In this document: one piece after another, positions 37,138 to 46,216 of the stretch
How the letters are laid out: every line of letters starts with the position of its first letter
Numbering within the stretch: position 1 is the stretch's first letter
From: Dyadobacter sp. CY343
Lineage (GTDB): Bacteria > Bacteroidota > Bacteroidia > Cytophagales > Spirosomataceae
Direction of reading: 5' to 3'
Length of the DNA stretch: 64,000 bases
Assembly: GCF_021390335.1 (NCBI RefSeq)
Contig: NZ_JAJUXK010000002.1
Span: 248,001 to 312,000 of the forward strand
The notes under the pieces: model-generated
The model's database searches: none
What the model was told of the DNA's origin: nothing
What the model saw: only the letters and a program-made list of their open reading frames with translations
Program-made: the position numbers and the translations under genes

Positions 37138-40100
37138 TTACCGTTGCGAAACCAGTCCGAGCAGATCAGATTTTGACAACGTTTTCAATACCGAATTGTC
37201 CGTCTTTACCAGATCATTCGCTAAATCCTTTTTGGTCGATTGCAATTCCAGGATCTTCTCTTCAATGGTGCCTGGACAAATCAGCCGCACCGCAATCACA
37301 TTTTTTTGCTGCCCGATCCGGTAGCTTCTGTCAATTGCCTGATTCTCCACTGCCGGGTTCCACCACGGGTCGATCAGGAATACATAATCTGCTTCGGTGA
37401 GATTCAATCCGGTTCCGCCTGCTTTGAGGCTGATCAGGAACACGCGCACATCAGGATTGTTCTGAAAATTGTTTACCCTCGCTTCGCGGTCTCTGGTCTG
37501 TCCGGTAAGGTATTCAAATGAAATATTTCGTTCGGTCAATTCAGCTTTGATCAGGTCGAGCATGGTCACGAACTGAGAGAATACCAATATTTTATGCTGC
37601 GGGGATTTGCTTTCGATCTGCTCCATTAAAGCGTCGATCTTGGCCGACGAGTTTCCATAATAGGCGTCGTCATTGAGCAGCGCGGGTGAATTGCAGATCT
37701 GCCGGAGTTTCGTCAACCCTTGCAGAATATGCAGCGATTCGCGGGGAATATCCACTTCATTTTTTGTATTCAGGAATGTGTAAAATTCCAGTTCATACGC
37801 ATTGTAGATCTTCCGCTGCTCGTCACCCATTTCGCAATACAGGATCATTTCGGTTTTGTCGGGAAGCTCGGTCGCAACCTGTTTTTTGGTTCGCCGGAGT
37901 ACAAAAGGATTGATGCGTCGCTGCAATTCACGCGCACGGTCATTGTCCTTAAACCGGTCTATGGGTATGGAAAAGTGGTTTTTGAACTGCGTTTTGTTAC
38001 CCAGCAAGCCCGGGCAGGCGAAGGATAATTGTCCGTACAGATCGAAGGTATTGTTTTCCACAGGAGTACCTGTGAGCACGAGCTTATTGCGCGATTGAAG
38101 CAGCCGCGCCGCTTTATAACGTTGCGATTCAGGATTTTTAATAGCCTGCGATTCGTCAAGTATAATATAGTTGAATACGTATTTTTTTAGAAAATTCACG
38201 TCGGAAAGCAGTGTACCATAAGAAGTAAGCACGATATCAAAATAGTCGAAGTCGGTAATTTCCCGCTGCCGCTCGGCGCCGTAAATAGTGAGCACTTTCA
38301 GCTCGGGCGCAAACTTTTCAATCTCTGCCTGCCAGTTAAATATCAGCGAAGTAGGCATAATGATCAGACTGGTGCTTTTCCCGCGCTTCTCCTTTTGTGA
38401 AAGCAGAAATGCAATCACCTGAACCGTTTTTCCCAAACCCATATCGTCGGCCAGACAGCCGCCAAAGTCGAATTCGTCCAGAAAATTGAGCCAGTTTAAA
38501 CCTTCTTTCTGGTAATCACGGAGGGACGCGCGGAGGCTGGCGGGTATTGCAACCGGCTGTATCGTTTCGAAATCGGCCAGATTTGACTTAAAAAAGGCGA
38601 TCTGCGCCTGCACTTCTTTGCTTAAAACTTCTGCCTCGTACAATTCGCTGATCGCCACAAAGCTGCTTTTCGGCATTCTGATCAGCTCGCCGCTGAGCTC
38701 GCCGGCCTCAAAGAATTTGGCAAATTTATCAATCCATTCTACGGGCAATATCCCCATCGTGCCATCCCCAAGCTCCACATATTTTGTCCGGTTTTTGACA
38801 GCTTTATGTAAATGTTTCAACGTAACCTGCTGTTTTCCAAACTTGACCTGAGCGACGGTATTGAACCAATTAATCCCACTTTCGACACTCACAGATATCG
38901 AAGCTTTATTTAGGTTCAGTTTATTTTTTGTCAAAGTATTAAAACCTAAGATGCTGATTCCCTGGTGCTGCCATTCTTCAAATGCATTCAAAAACCAGTT
39001 TTCATCCAAAAACTGACCTTTGTGTAAATAGACGAAATCTTTGCCCAGCTGATCTTCAAAATCTGGATGCTGGCGGATCAATGCGGCGCTGAAACGGAGC
39101 TCCTCGCTGGTGTTGCGTAAAACCGTAAAAGGATGCCCGTGGTTATCGACCGAATAGATTTCCTTTCTCGAAAACAGCGGTACTTCCACCTTTCCATATT
39201 GCATAACCGGCGTGATCAGCACGTAGTTACCAAACTCTTCCAGGTACACCAGTTTTTTCGGCCCAGTATTGAATCCTGCTTCCTCCTTCTGGTTTTCCGT
39301 GGCGGGTTTGAGAAAGGAATAGGTGATTTTAATGCGGTTTTCGAGCTTCGAGAGCAGGTTTTGTCGAAACGATTCGAATTTGGATTCGTGGATGAAAATC
39401 TTTTGATTATGCTGCCGGAAAAACTGGATCGTATTCAGAATATCCTCCCGGTCGATCAGATAAAGTGAGTTGAGGTAGAGGACGAAATAATCGAATCGCT
39501 GCTGTACTTTTTCCAGATCGAGGTAAATGCCGTCTAAGATCAATTTCCCTGAAATATGATAGAAAGGCGGTTTATGATCAATATTCAGTTGCAGGTCGAC
39601 AGGTGTTTGCTGCATTTTTACGGGAACCAGCGAGGCTGCATTCACATTCTCGGAAACTTCCGGGTCGTGGTAAAAGAAGTCAACTTTCAGAGGATTTTTG
39701 AGAATTGCCTTGAAACCACCAATATCATTATCCCGCTGTTTTTTTCTGAAATTATTTTGAAAACCAGCGATCGCTGTGAAAAACTTCACGGAGTCCGGAT
39801 CTTCCGTTTTCCAAACCTGTTCCATCGGGTTCAGCGCAGTGACCGGATTTTTGATCTTACCGTCCCGGGTCGTGGCTGCTTCGTACAGTTCGGTAAAAAA
39901 GTGCTCGTAGTACTTGTTCAGGCCGATTACGACGAGCTTTTTCGTTTGAATTGAAGCATCTATGTCAACAGGCAAACCTTTACTCCGCGCCGGTACCAGG
40001 CTTTCTTGAAGCAGTGTAACTGATTTATCGTCGATCGGAAGCAGTTCTTTCAGTCGCGGCTTGATGTGCAGCTCTCGGTTCACGTAGCTCAGCTCGAAAT

Positions 40101-40530
40101 AATCGTCGAGGTAAATCTCATTTTGCAAACCGTAATCAGCCGCAACAGTCCTGATCTGCTCATATCTGAGCCGGTGGTCGAAAAACGAGCGTAGTTGTTT
40201 GTGTTTAAGCAGATTATAAAGAACCTGGGCCTGGTGCTCACATAATTTTCGTTTCGGCTGGCTGCATTCGCAATAGATCTGGACCGAGTTCTGATTTTGC
40301 CTGATCACCACTTTAAGCACATCACCCGTAATGCCGGAAATCCGGAACGCGCCATATTGCAGGTCGATTTCATGCGGCTGAATATCAAAATAGCCGCGTT
40401 TCTCCGTTTCCGGCATGGTAACACTGTTTTGCAGGATATGCGTGGCGGTGAGGTCGGCTATATTAAAATCGGGGAAAATGAAATTATGCAGGCTGGGAGT
40501 GGCAGTATCGTTCGGCTCAATCTTTCTCAT
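37138..40530 (-). CDS. SWIM zinc-finger SNF2-family helicase
   Basis: A 1130-residue protein. A SWIM zinc finger lies at about residues 85-98 (CECSQPKRKLCEH). The middle ~550 residues are family-specific. The SNF2 motor starts near 680: Walker A DDMGLGKT, DESQ box, LTGTPVENN, and the C-terminal helicase half with VFSQFV, LKAGGTGLNL and DPWWNPAVENQA. Such proteins translocate on double-stranded DNA and strip bound proteins. No methylase or nuclease sits nearby, so a housekeeping or repair role is more likely than defence. ATG 40530 (15 codons downstream of the first) fits best. Confidence 0.88.
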   Translation of the reverse strand: MRKIEPNDTATPSLHNFIFPDFNIADLTATHILQNSVTMPETEKRGYFDIQPHEIDLQYGAFRISGITGDVLKVVIRQNQNSVQIYCECSQPKRKLCEHQAQVLYNLLKHKQLRSFFDHRLRYEQIRTVAADYGLQNEIYLDDYFELSYVNRELHIKPRLKELLPIDDKSVTLLQESLVPARSKGLPVDIDASIQTKKLVVIGLNKYYEHFFTELYEAATTRDGKIKNPVTALNPMEQVWKTEDPDSVKFFTAIAGFQNNFRKKQRDNDIGGFKAILKNPLKVDFFYHDPEVSENVNAASLVPVKMQQTPVDLQLNIDHKPPFYHISGKLILDGIYLDLEKVQQRFDYFVLYLNSLYLIDREDILNTIQFFRQHNQKIFIHESKFESFRQNLLSKLENRIKITYSFLKPATENQKEEAGFNTGPKKLVYLEEFGNYVLITPVMQYGKVEVPLFSRKEIYSVDNHGHPFTVLRNTSEELRFSAALIRQHPDFEDQLGKDFVYLHKGQFLDENWFLNAFEEWQHQGISILGFNTLTKNKLNLNKASISVSVESGINWFNTVAQVKFGKQQVTLKHLHKAVKNRTKYVELGDGTMGILPVEWIDKFAKFFEAGELSGELIRMPKSSFVAISELYEAEVLSKEVQAQIAFFKSNLADFETIQPVAIPASLRASLRDYQKEGLNWLNFLDEFDFGGCLADDMGLGKTVQVIAFLLSQKEKRGKSTSLIIMPTSLIFNWQAEIEKFAPELKVLTIYGAERQREITDFDYFDIVLTSYGTLLSDVNFLKKYVFNYIILDESQAIKNPESQRYKAARLLQSRNKLVLTGTPVENNTFDLYGQLSFACPGLLGNKTQFKNHFSIPIDRFKDNDRARELQRRINPFVLRRTKKQVATELPDKTEMILYCEMGDEQRKIYNAYELEFYTFLNTKNEVDIPRESLHILQGLTKLRQICNSPALLNDDAYYGNSSAKIDALMEQIESKSPQHKILVFSQFVTMLDLIKAELTERNISFEYLTGQTRDREARVNNFQNNPDVRVFLISLKAGGTGLNLTEADYVFLIDPWWNPAVENQAIDRSYRIGQQKNVIAVRLICPGTIEEKILELQSTKKDLANDLVKTDNSVLKTLSKSDLLGLVSQR

Positions 40531-40659
40531 GAGGCAAAATAAACAACTAATGTCAAATGCCGAAAACAAATGCATTGGTACGGATATTAAGGCGAAATTA
40601 TCGAAATTGAGAATTGAATAGGAGTGTTGATTTTTGGTTTAATACAAAACTATAAGGAA

Positions 40660-41109
40660 ATGGAAATAGGAATAGCAGCCGATCACGGCGGGTACGAGCT
40701 GAAAGAATTTTTGAAAAAGTATCTGGAAGAAAAGGGACACACGATCAAAGACTTTGGTGCATTTGCATTGGATAACCAGGACGATTATCCGGACTATGTG
40801 ATTCCGCTGGCGCAGGCAATTGTCTCGCAAAACGTGGAAAGAGGCATCGCCGTATGTGGCAGTGGGGTAGGCGCTTCCGTGGTTGCCAATAAGGTTTCAG
40901 GCGTTCGCGCGGCGCTGATCAACGATCACTTTTCGGCACACCAGGGCGTGGAAGACGATGATTTGAATTTGCTTTGTCTGGGCGGCAGGGTGACGGGTAA
41001 TATGGCTGCGCAAGAGCTGGTTGAAGCTTTTCTCAATGCAGAATTCACCGGTGCAGAGCGTCACATGCGGCGGCTGGATAAGGTGAAGGCACTGGAAAAA
41101 AACGGTTAA
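40660..41109 (+). CDS. rpiB: Ribose-5-phosphate isomerase B
   Basis: A 149-residue RpiB. The N-terminal IAADHGGYELK and the active-site segment AVCGSGVGASVVANK (catalytic Cys) are plain, and CLGGRV follows. It interconverts ribose 5-phosphate and ribulose 5-phosphate. The ATG at 40660 was chosen over a GTG at 40624 because it starts directly on the family N-terminus. It is divergent from the helicase with 129 bases between starts, and the DUF481 gene follows closely. Confidence 0.92.
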   Translation: MEIGIAADHGGYELKEFLKKYLEEKGHTIKDFGAFALDNQDDYPDYVIPLAQAIVSQNVERGIAVCGSGVGASVVANKVSGVRAALINDHFSAHQGVEDDDLNLLCLGGRVTGNMAAQELVEAFLNAEFTGAERHMRRLDKVKALEKNG

Positions 41110-41159
41110 AAATGTGTCCAGGACGCGGATTTGGCATTATTATTTTGCAAAATCGCGTA

Positions 41160-41984
41160 ATGAAAAAACCGACACGCCCCCGTTTTGCAAAGCTTGCCGC
41201 TTTCTTTTTAGTTCTTTATTCGAGTGCTGCATTTGCTCAGCAAACAGCCGATTCAATCAAAATCCTGCCCGCTGATTCGGTAGCGACTACTCGGCCGGAC
41301 ACTATGATCCGGCCGCGAAAGGCACTGATCGACACAGTCCGGTACCGTTTTATCGGCGATGGTAATTTTACGCGCGGGAATGTCAATCGGAGTTTAATGG
41401 TGCTGCGCGCGGAACTCATTTTCAGCGGCCCGCTTATCAATATCGCCTCGAATCCAAGATTTACTTATGGTAAACAAAGCGGAATCCTCGCCGAGCGTGA
41501 CAGTTACGTCGATCTCTTTGTAGATATTTTCAAGAAAAGCCGGACTTACGTTTTTGGTCTGGGGGTTTTGGAAAACAGCAATTTACGCCGTATTGATTTG
41601 CGGGAAATGGCGGGTGCCGGGGTTGGGTACCGACTGTTGAAAACCAAAACCAACGACCTGAGCCTGACTAATGCCATTTTATATGAATCGACCAATTTTA
41701 TCGAGCGCAATACAGTAACTACAATCCGTAACTCTTTCAGGGTGAAAGGAAAACATTCGCTGATCCAGGACAAGATCCGATTTAACCACATCACATTCAT
41801 ACAGCCTGCGCTGAACGATATTTCCAATCTGCGGTGGAATACCATTATGTCGGTAGAGCTGCCGCTGAACAAATGGGTTACACTGCGGACAAGCTTTGAA
41901 AACTCATTTGAAAGTGTGGTTGAGGCTACCCGCAAGCGCAATGATTCCCGCATTACCTTCGGTGTTTCTGTGGGGAATAAATAA
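41160..41984 (+). CDS. DUF481 family outer-membrane-type protein
   Basis: A 274-residue exported protein with a signal peptide ending near AFAQQ. The rest is alternating amphipathic beta strands (RFIGDGNFTRGNVN, FGLGVLENSNLRR, VTLRTSFENSFESV), typical of DUF481, predicted outer-membrane barrels induced by salt in some bacteria. The function is not established. It follows rpiB by 50 bases and probably shares its transcript. ATG 41160 is 16 codons into the open frame and starts the signal peptide. Confidence 0.8.
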   Translation: MKKPTRPRFAKLAAFFLVLYSSAAFAQQTADSIKILPADSVATTRPDTMIRPRKALIDTVRYRFIGDGNFTRGNVNRSLMVLRAELIFSGPLINIASNPRFTYGKQSGILAERDSYVDLFVDIFKKSRTYVFGLGVLENSNLRRIDLREMAGAGVGYRLLKTKTNDLSLTNAILYESTNFIERNTVTTIRNSFRVKGKHSLIQDKIRFNHITFIQPALNDISNLRWNTIMSVELPLNKWVTLRTSFENSFESVVEATRKRNDSRITFGVSVGNK

Positions 41985-42101
41985 TGCCGGGTTATTCTAA
42001 TAAGTAAGGGGAAAGGGTGAGAAAAGCTGTCTTTGTTACGGGCACATTATATCCGTGGAAAATGTGCCTTTACAGGTTAGTCACATCACCCAATCCAAGT
42101 A

Positions 42102-43265
42102 ATGAAAGATACACAGGATAACCGTCGCCAGTTTCTCAAAAATTCTGTCAATACCGCCGCAGGTATGATCATGCTGCCGACCCTGTCGGAAAACCTGATC
42201 GCCAAGCCAGCAATAGCAGTCGCGGAAGAAGTAAAACCTACTTATATGGCGTCCAGGATCAAGTTTTCAGTGATCGGAATGAACCACGGCCACATTTACG
42301 GCCAGGCAGAAGCGGTGATCCGCGGCGGGGGCGAACTGGTATCTTTTTATGCGAAAGAAGCAGATCTTGCTGCTGCATTTGCGAAAAAATACCCGAATGC
42401 AAAACAGGCCGGCAGTGAAGCGGAAATTTTGGAAGATAAAAGCATTCAGCTGATCCTGAGCGCAGCTATTCCCGACGAACGCGCGCCGCTGGGTATCCGC
42501 GTGATGAAAAGCGGAAAGGATTATATGGTTGATAAACCGGGTATTACTTCGCTGGAACAATTGGCGCAGGTCCGGAAAGTGCAGAAGGATACGAAGCGGA
42601 TCTATTCTATTATGTATAGCGAGCGTTTGGAAAACCGTGCGACGATCAAAGCTGGCGAACTGATCAAGGAAGGTGCGATCGGAAAGGTGATCCAGACAAT
42701 CGGGCTTGGGCCACACCGGATGAATGCGAATACGCGCCCGGAATGGTTTTTCGATAAAAAGCGGTTTGGCGGGATTATCTGCGATATCGCTTCTCACCAA
42801 TTTGACCAGTTTCTGTTTTTTACAGGCTCTACCAAAGCAGAAATCGTAGCTTCTCAGGTTGGGAATGTTGGCCACCCGCAATATCCGAAGTTTGAAGATT
42901 TCGGTGACGCGATGTTGAGAGGAAATGGTGGTGCCGGCTATATCCGCGTCGATTGGTTTACGCCCGACGGATTGAAATCGTGGGGCGACGGTCGACTTAC
43001 GGTTTTAGGTACAGAAGGTTTTATCGAGATCCGTAAAAATGTAGATATTGGCGGTCGCGATGGTGGAAATCACCTTTTTCTGGTCAATAATAAGGAAACA
43101 CAATATATAGATTCCAGCAAAACGGAGCTGCCTTACGGTCGCCAGCTGGTGGATGATGTTTTGAACCGCACAGAAACGGCGATGTCGCAGGAGCATTGCT
43201 TTCTTGCAACCGAACTGGCATTAAAAGCGCAGAAGATGGCGCAGAATGTTCCTGCATTAAGCTAG
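42102..43265 (+). CDS. Tat-exported Gfo/Idh/MocA family oxidoreductase
   Basis: A 387-residue protein. The N-terminal DNRRQFLKNSV plus a hydrophobic stretch is a twin-arginine signal. The Rossmann fold starts at KFSVIGMNHGHIYG, and YMVDKPG carries the conserved EKP-like (DKP) motif. The C-terminal alpha/beta domain has CDIASHQFDQFLFF. Members oxidise or rearrange sugar carbons with NAD(P). A Tat signal on an NAD-dependent fold suggests that the cofactor is carried in tightly bound, as in known Bacteroidota members. Terminator-like hairpin 18 bases after. Confidence 0.86.
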   Translation: MKDTQDNRRQFLKNSVNTAAGMIMLPTLSENLIAKPAIAVAEEVKPTYMASRIKFSVIGMNHGHIYGQAEAVIRGGGELVSFYAKEADLAAAFAKKYPNAKQAGSEAEILEDKSIQLILSAAIPDERAPLGIRVMKSGKDYMVDKPGITSLEQLAQVRKVQKDTKRIYSIMYSERLENRATIKAGELIKEGAIGKVIQTIGLGPHRMNANTRPEWFFDKKRFGGIICDIASHQFDQFLFFTGSTKAEIVASQVGNVGHPQYPKFEDFGDAMLRGNGGAGYIRVDWFTPDGLKSWGDGRLTVLGTEGFIEIRKNVDIGGRDGGNHLFLVNNKETQYIDSSKTELPYGRQLVDDVLNRTETAMSQEHCFLATELALKAQKMAQNVPALS

Positions 43266-43283
43266 GAGCAGATTTTCTAGTCC

Positions 43284-43316
43284 AAAAAAAACCGGTGCAA
43301 GCGCATCGGTTTTTTT
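43284..43316. terminator. Intrinsic terminator (bidirectional)
   Basis: A-run, AACCGGTGC, loop AAGC, GCATCGGTT and T-run: a near-perfect hairpin with A and T runs on the two sides, between the convergent Gfo/Idh/MocA and aldo/keto reductase genes. Confidence 0.85.
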
Positions 43317-43332
43317 ATGGAAGAGATTTAGT

Positions 43333-44178
43333 TTATTCTGAAAGTGCTTTGAATTCGTCATCCGAAAGCTCAATATCTCCTGCTTTCAGGTTTTCGTGTA
43401 AATGTTCGATAGAGCTGGTACCCGGTATCAGGAGGATATTCGGCGCACGTTTCAGCAGCCAGGCCAGCGCGATCTGCGCAGTAGTTGCATTGTGTGCAGC
43501 GGCGATCTTCTCAATCTTCGACTTTAATTTATCCGGCCCCGAAGCGAGCGGATACCACGGGATAAATGCCATTCCCTGCTCAATGGTATAGTCAAGCACT
43601 TTTTCCCAGTGCCTGTCTCCCAGGTTGTACAGATTTTGAACCGAAACAATAGGGAGCATTTTGCTTGCACGCTCGATCTGCTCGATATCTACCTCCGAAA
43701 GGCCCACATGCCGGATCTTACCTGCGGCAACAGCATCGGCTACCGGCCCGAGCGTTTCTTCAATCGGGAAGCGGGAGTCAAAACGGTGCAGCTGCCAAAG
43801 ATCAATTACGTCCAGTTTCAGTCGCTGCAAACTTCCGTCGATCGTTTCCCTAATATGTTTCGGGTCGCCATTTACCGGCCATTGATTCGGCCCTGTCCGG
43901 TCGAGACCGCCTTTGGTTGCGATCAGCAGGTTTTGCGGATAGGGGTGAAGTGCGTCGGCGATCAGGACTTCGTTTGTGTGCGGGCCGTAAGAGTCGGCAG
44001 TATCGATGAAATTGACGCCGGCCTCGACTGCTTCCTGTAATACTTTTTTTGCATTCTCCCGGTCCGGCGCGTCGCCCCAGACACCTTTTCCTGTCAGCTG
44101 CATTCCTCCGTAACCCAGCCTGTTGATCTCAATTTCCCCGCCGATCTTAAATGTGCGGAGGCTTTCGGTTGTGCTCAT
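43333..44178 (-). CDS. Aldo/keto reductase
   Basis: A 281-residue AKR barrel. Catalytic residues appear in NFIDTADSYG (Asp, Tyr), ATKGG (Lys) and WQLHRFD (His), and the cofactor segment is LLIPGTSS. It differs from the AKR at 3022 in length and sequence and belongs to the YdbC/oxidoreductase-type group. The substrate is not known. The open frame extends 16 codons further upstream, but ATG 44178 fits the family N-terminus (FKIGGEIEINRLGYGG). Confidence 0.9.
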   Translation of the reverse strand: MSTTESLRTFKIGGEIEINRLGYGGMQLTGKGVWGDAPDRENAKKVLQEAVEAGVNFIDTADSYGPHTNEVLIADALHPYPQNLLIATKGGLDRTGPNQWPVNGDPKHIRETIDGSLQRLKLDVIDLWQLHRFDSRFPIEETLGPVADAVAAGKIRHVGLSEVDIEQIERASKMLPIVSVQNLYNLGDRHWEKVLDYTIEQGMAFIPWYPLASGPDKLKSKIEKIAAAHNATTAQIALAWLLKRAPNILLIPGTSSIEHLHENLKAGDIELSDDEFKALSE

Positions 44179-44332
44179 TTTTGTTGATGTTAAAGTTTGT
44201 TGGGCATAACAATGTTTTACTGGCATTGGTTACGCCGATAGCAATATGATCAGGCAAATTGCGCGCCAGCGACCTAGGAGGGCCAATTGGCATAATTTTA
44301 GTCCCTCCGAATTGAATCAAAACCTATATAAT

Positions 44333-44575
44333 ATGGAAACCACCGTGTATGAATCCCGCGCAAGAGAACTGATCAGCGAGATCAAAAAGATTATTGAAGT
44401 AAAAGGCTTGAATCTGGATAGTGCATTGGAAGACGCCGGCATATCTCCGGATACTGCGGACAATATACTGAACCAGAATGCTATCCCTTCTCTTTCAGAA
44501 TTTCTGGCACTTTGTGAAATTTCCGGCATTACCATTCATTTACCTTCCATCGAAACGCCAAATACACCTATGTAA
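44333..44575 (+). CDS. Small HTH-like protein
   Basis: An 80-residue protein, mostly helical. The pattern KKIIEVKGLN, then LEDAGISPDTADNIL and PSLSEFLALCEISGI is close to an XRE-type helix-turn-helix, with the recognition turn in GISPDTADNIL. No signal or membrane segment. I started at ATG 44333 rather than the ATG 29 codons upstream, whose extra residues look like non-coding translation. The DNA target is unknown. It is divergent from the AKR. Confidence 0.55.
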   Translation: METTVYESRARELISEIKKIIEVKGLNLDSALEDAGISPDTADNILNQNAIPSLSEFLALCEISGITIHLPSIETPNTPM

Positions 44576-44991
44576 GGGGCAGGTATCCTTCGTTACCTGG
44601 CTCAGTTCCAGCGCATTTTTGCTTAAAAACTGACCGAATAATCAATTCACGAAAAATATTTTATATTATTTTCAAATTTTTTTTCGGGTGAGGACCGTGT
44701 TAACGGAGATTTTTTGGCAAAAAAGGCTAATGGTAAAATCCACTCGGAAGATTATTTTGGTTTTTCAGCATAATGCAGAAGTTTCTACCTGTGTTAACGT
44801 TGCGGTAATATTGCATTAGTGACTCTTACATTCCAGCCAAATGTTCCTTGGCAGCAATTCGAGGATAATGAGAAATTTCAAGAGAGGAGTCTTTGAATAG
44901 TACCATTTTTTAGAATCCCAAATAGCTATTTTCTGCGGTCATTATTGGTATTTCAACCGAAGATTATTTTGTCGCGAGTGTTGCGCATTAC
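44576..44991. other. AT-rich intergenic stretch with no gene
   Basis: About 415 bases, without a convincing reading frame on either strand. It contains a 13-base direct repeat GAAGATTATTTTG at 44747-44759 and 44959-44971 (212 bases apart), two GTGTTAAC words (near 44697 and 44790), and poly-A/T runs. It could be a long regulatory region, a small RNA locus or decayed sequence; I cannot tell which. Confidence 0.5.
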
Positions 44992-45019
44992 TTGCATTCG
45001 GAATATTGTGGTATATTTG
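44992..45019 (+). promoter_or_regulatory. Candidate strong promoter of the small exported protein
   Basis: TTG at 44992-44994, 17 bases, then TATATTTG at 45012-45019: a full Bacteroidota-type promoter, giving a leader of roughly 45 bases before ATG 45071. One copy of the 13-base direct repeat ends 20 bases upstream. Confidence 0.62.
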
Positions 45020-45070
45020 TACCTGTAAATGATACACAAAAACACAAGAACAAGTAAACCACTATTACCA

Positions 45071-45331
45071 ATGAAAAATGCAAAAACAATGATAGCTACT
45101 GCCATGATGGTCATGTCTATCGCAACTTATGCCAACGCAAACAATACGACATATACTTTCGAAGAGAAAACAAGAGTTGCAGTATTGGACAAAGCGTTAC
45201 CAGCTTCACTTCCTGTTCTGGACAGCCCTGCTCCACAGAAAGATAAATTGACAGTTGACACCAATAAACACAATGCTGACCAAAAAGCAGCAATCGTAGG
45301 GCTTCAATTAAAAGGCAGTTCTGCTAAGTAA
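45071..45331 (+). CDS. Small exported protein of unknown function
   Basis: An 86-residue protein. The first ~24 residues are a signal peptide (KNAKTMIATAMMVMSIATYA, ending near ANA). The remaining ~60 residues are hydrophilic, with TYTFEEKTRVAVLDKA and a Pro-rich centre, then a Lys/Gln-rich end. I recognise no family. A full promoter upstream and a good terminator downstream make it a single-gene transcript likely to be well expressed. ATG 45071 was chosen over ATG 45029, which lies only about 10 bases after the -7 box. Confidence 0.65.
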   Translation: MKNAKTMIATAMMVMSIATYANANNTTYTFEEKTRVAVLDKALPASLPVLDSPAPQKDKLTVDTNKHNADQKAAIVGLQLKGSSAK

Positions 45332-45372
45332 ATTGAATTGATCCTGGAAACAGGATCCGTTGAGTTTGATTT

Positions 45373-45405
45373 AAAAAAGGGGAGAATATTTCTTCCCTTT
45401 TTTTT
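45373..45405 (+). terminator. Intrinsic terminator of the small exported protein gene
   Basis: AAAAAAGGG-GAGAA, loop TATT, TTCTT-CCCTTTTTTTT: a clear hairpin with a T-run, about 40 bases after the stop codon. Confidence 0.82.
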
Positions 45406-45517
45406 GTGCCTATCCTATAAAGTTTGCTTCAAATGAGAAATCCGTACTAGCTCAAAGCATTTGCACTCGCTTTTTTTTATACCTTGACAGTATCAATATG
45501 ATTGAGGAGCATAAAAA

Positions 45518-46216
45518 ATGCCAATGAAAATTTTGCTTATTGAAGACGATCCGGGCGTCATTTCCGTCATCCAGCGCGGACTTTCAGCTTCCGGCTATGA
45601 GATTACGATTGCGATGGACGGGCAGTCGGGGCTGGAAATGGCGTTTCAGCATAGTTTCGATATTGTGGTACTTGATCTGATGATCCCGATGATCAACGGA
45701 ATGGAAGTTTGCCGCAGGTTGAGGAACGCGCAATTCGCGAAACCGATCCTGATGCTTACCGCGCTTGGCACTACCGAGAACATTGTGTCAGGACTCGACG
45801 CCGGTGCGGACGATTATATGACCAAACCTTTCAAACTCGCCGAACTGGAAGCGCGGCTGCGGACTTTGACGCGCCGGGGCAAGGAGGTAGAGAAAAAGGA
45901 AGGTATTCTCAGCCTTGGAGATCTCACGCTCGATAAGATCACAAAAAGCGTCAAAAGAGGATCAACCACGATCGATCTTACTGCCACAGAATTCCGGCTG
46001 CTCGAATATCTGCTTTCAAATACCAACCGGGTACTCAACAGGATCGAGATTCTTGAAAATGTGTGGGACATTAATTTCAATCTCGGCACAAATGTGGTCG
46101 ACGTATACATCAACTATCTGAGGAAAAAAATCGATAAAAACCACGAAGTGAAGCTGATACATACCGTTTTCGGAATGGGCTACGTCGTGCGTCAGGCTTA
46201 TGAAGATTCAAAATAA
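45518..46216 (+). CDS. OmpR/PhoB-type response regulator
   Basis: A 232-residue regulator. The receiver domain (1-~120) has EDD, phospho-acceptor D53 (VVLDLMIP), LTALG and TKPF. The winged-helix domain (~130-228) has TATEFRLLEYLL, VDVYINYLRKKID and HTVFGMGYVV. It binds promoter DNA after phosphorylation by the kinase encoded next; the two genes overlap by 17 bases. A CusR/RprY-like role is possible but cannot be assigned. The start may be three codons downstream. Confidence 0.92.
   Translation: MPMKILLIEDDPGVISVIQRGLSASGYEITIAMDGQSGLEMAFQHSFDIVVLDLMIPMINGMEVCRRLRNAQFAKPILMLTALGTTENIVSGLDAGADDYMTKPFKLAELEARLRTLTRRGKEVEKKEGILSLGDLTLDKITKSVKRGSTTIDLTATEFRLLEYLLSNTNRVLNRIEILENVWDINFNLGTNVVDVYINYLRKKIDKNHEVKLIHTVFGMGYVVRQAYEDSK

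Noticed and set aside
37138..40530. SNF2 helicase as part of a DISARM-like or other defence island
   Set aside because: None of the partner genes (methylase, DUF1998, PLD, nuclease) is present nearby.
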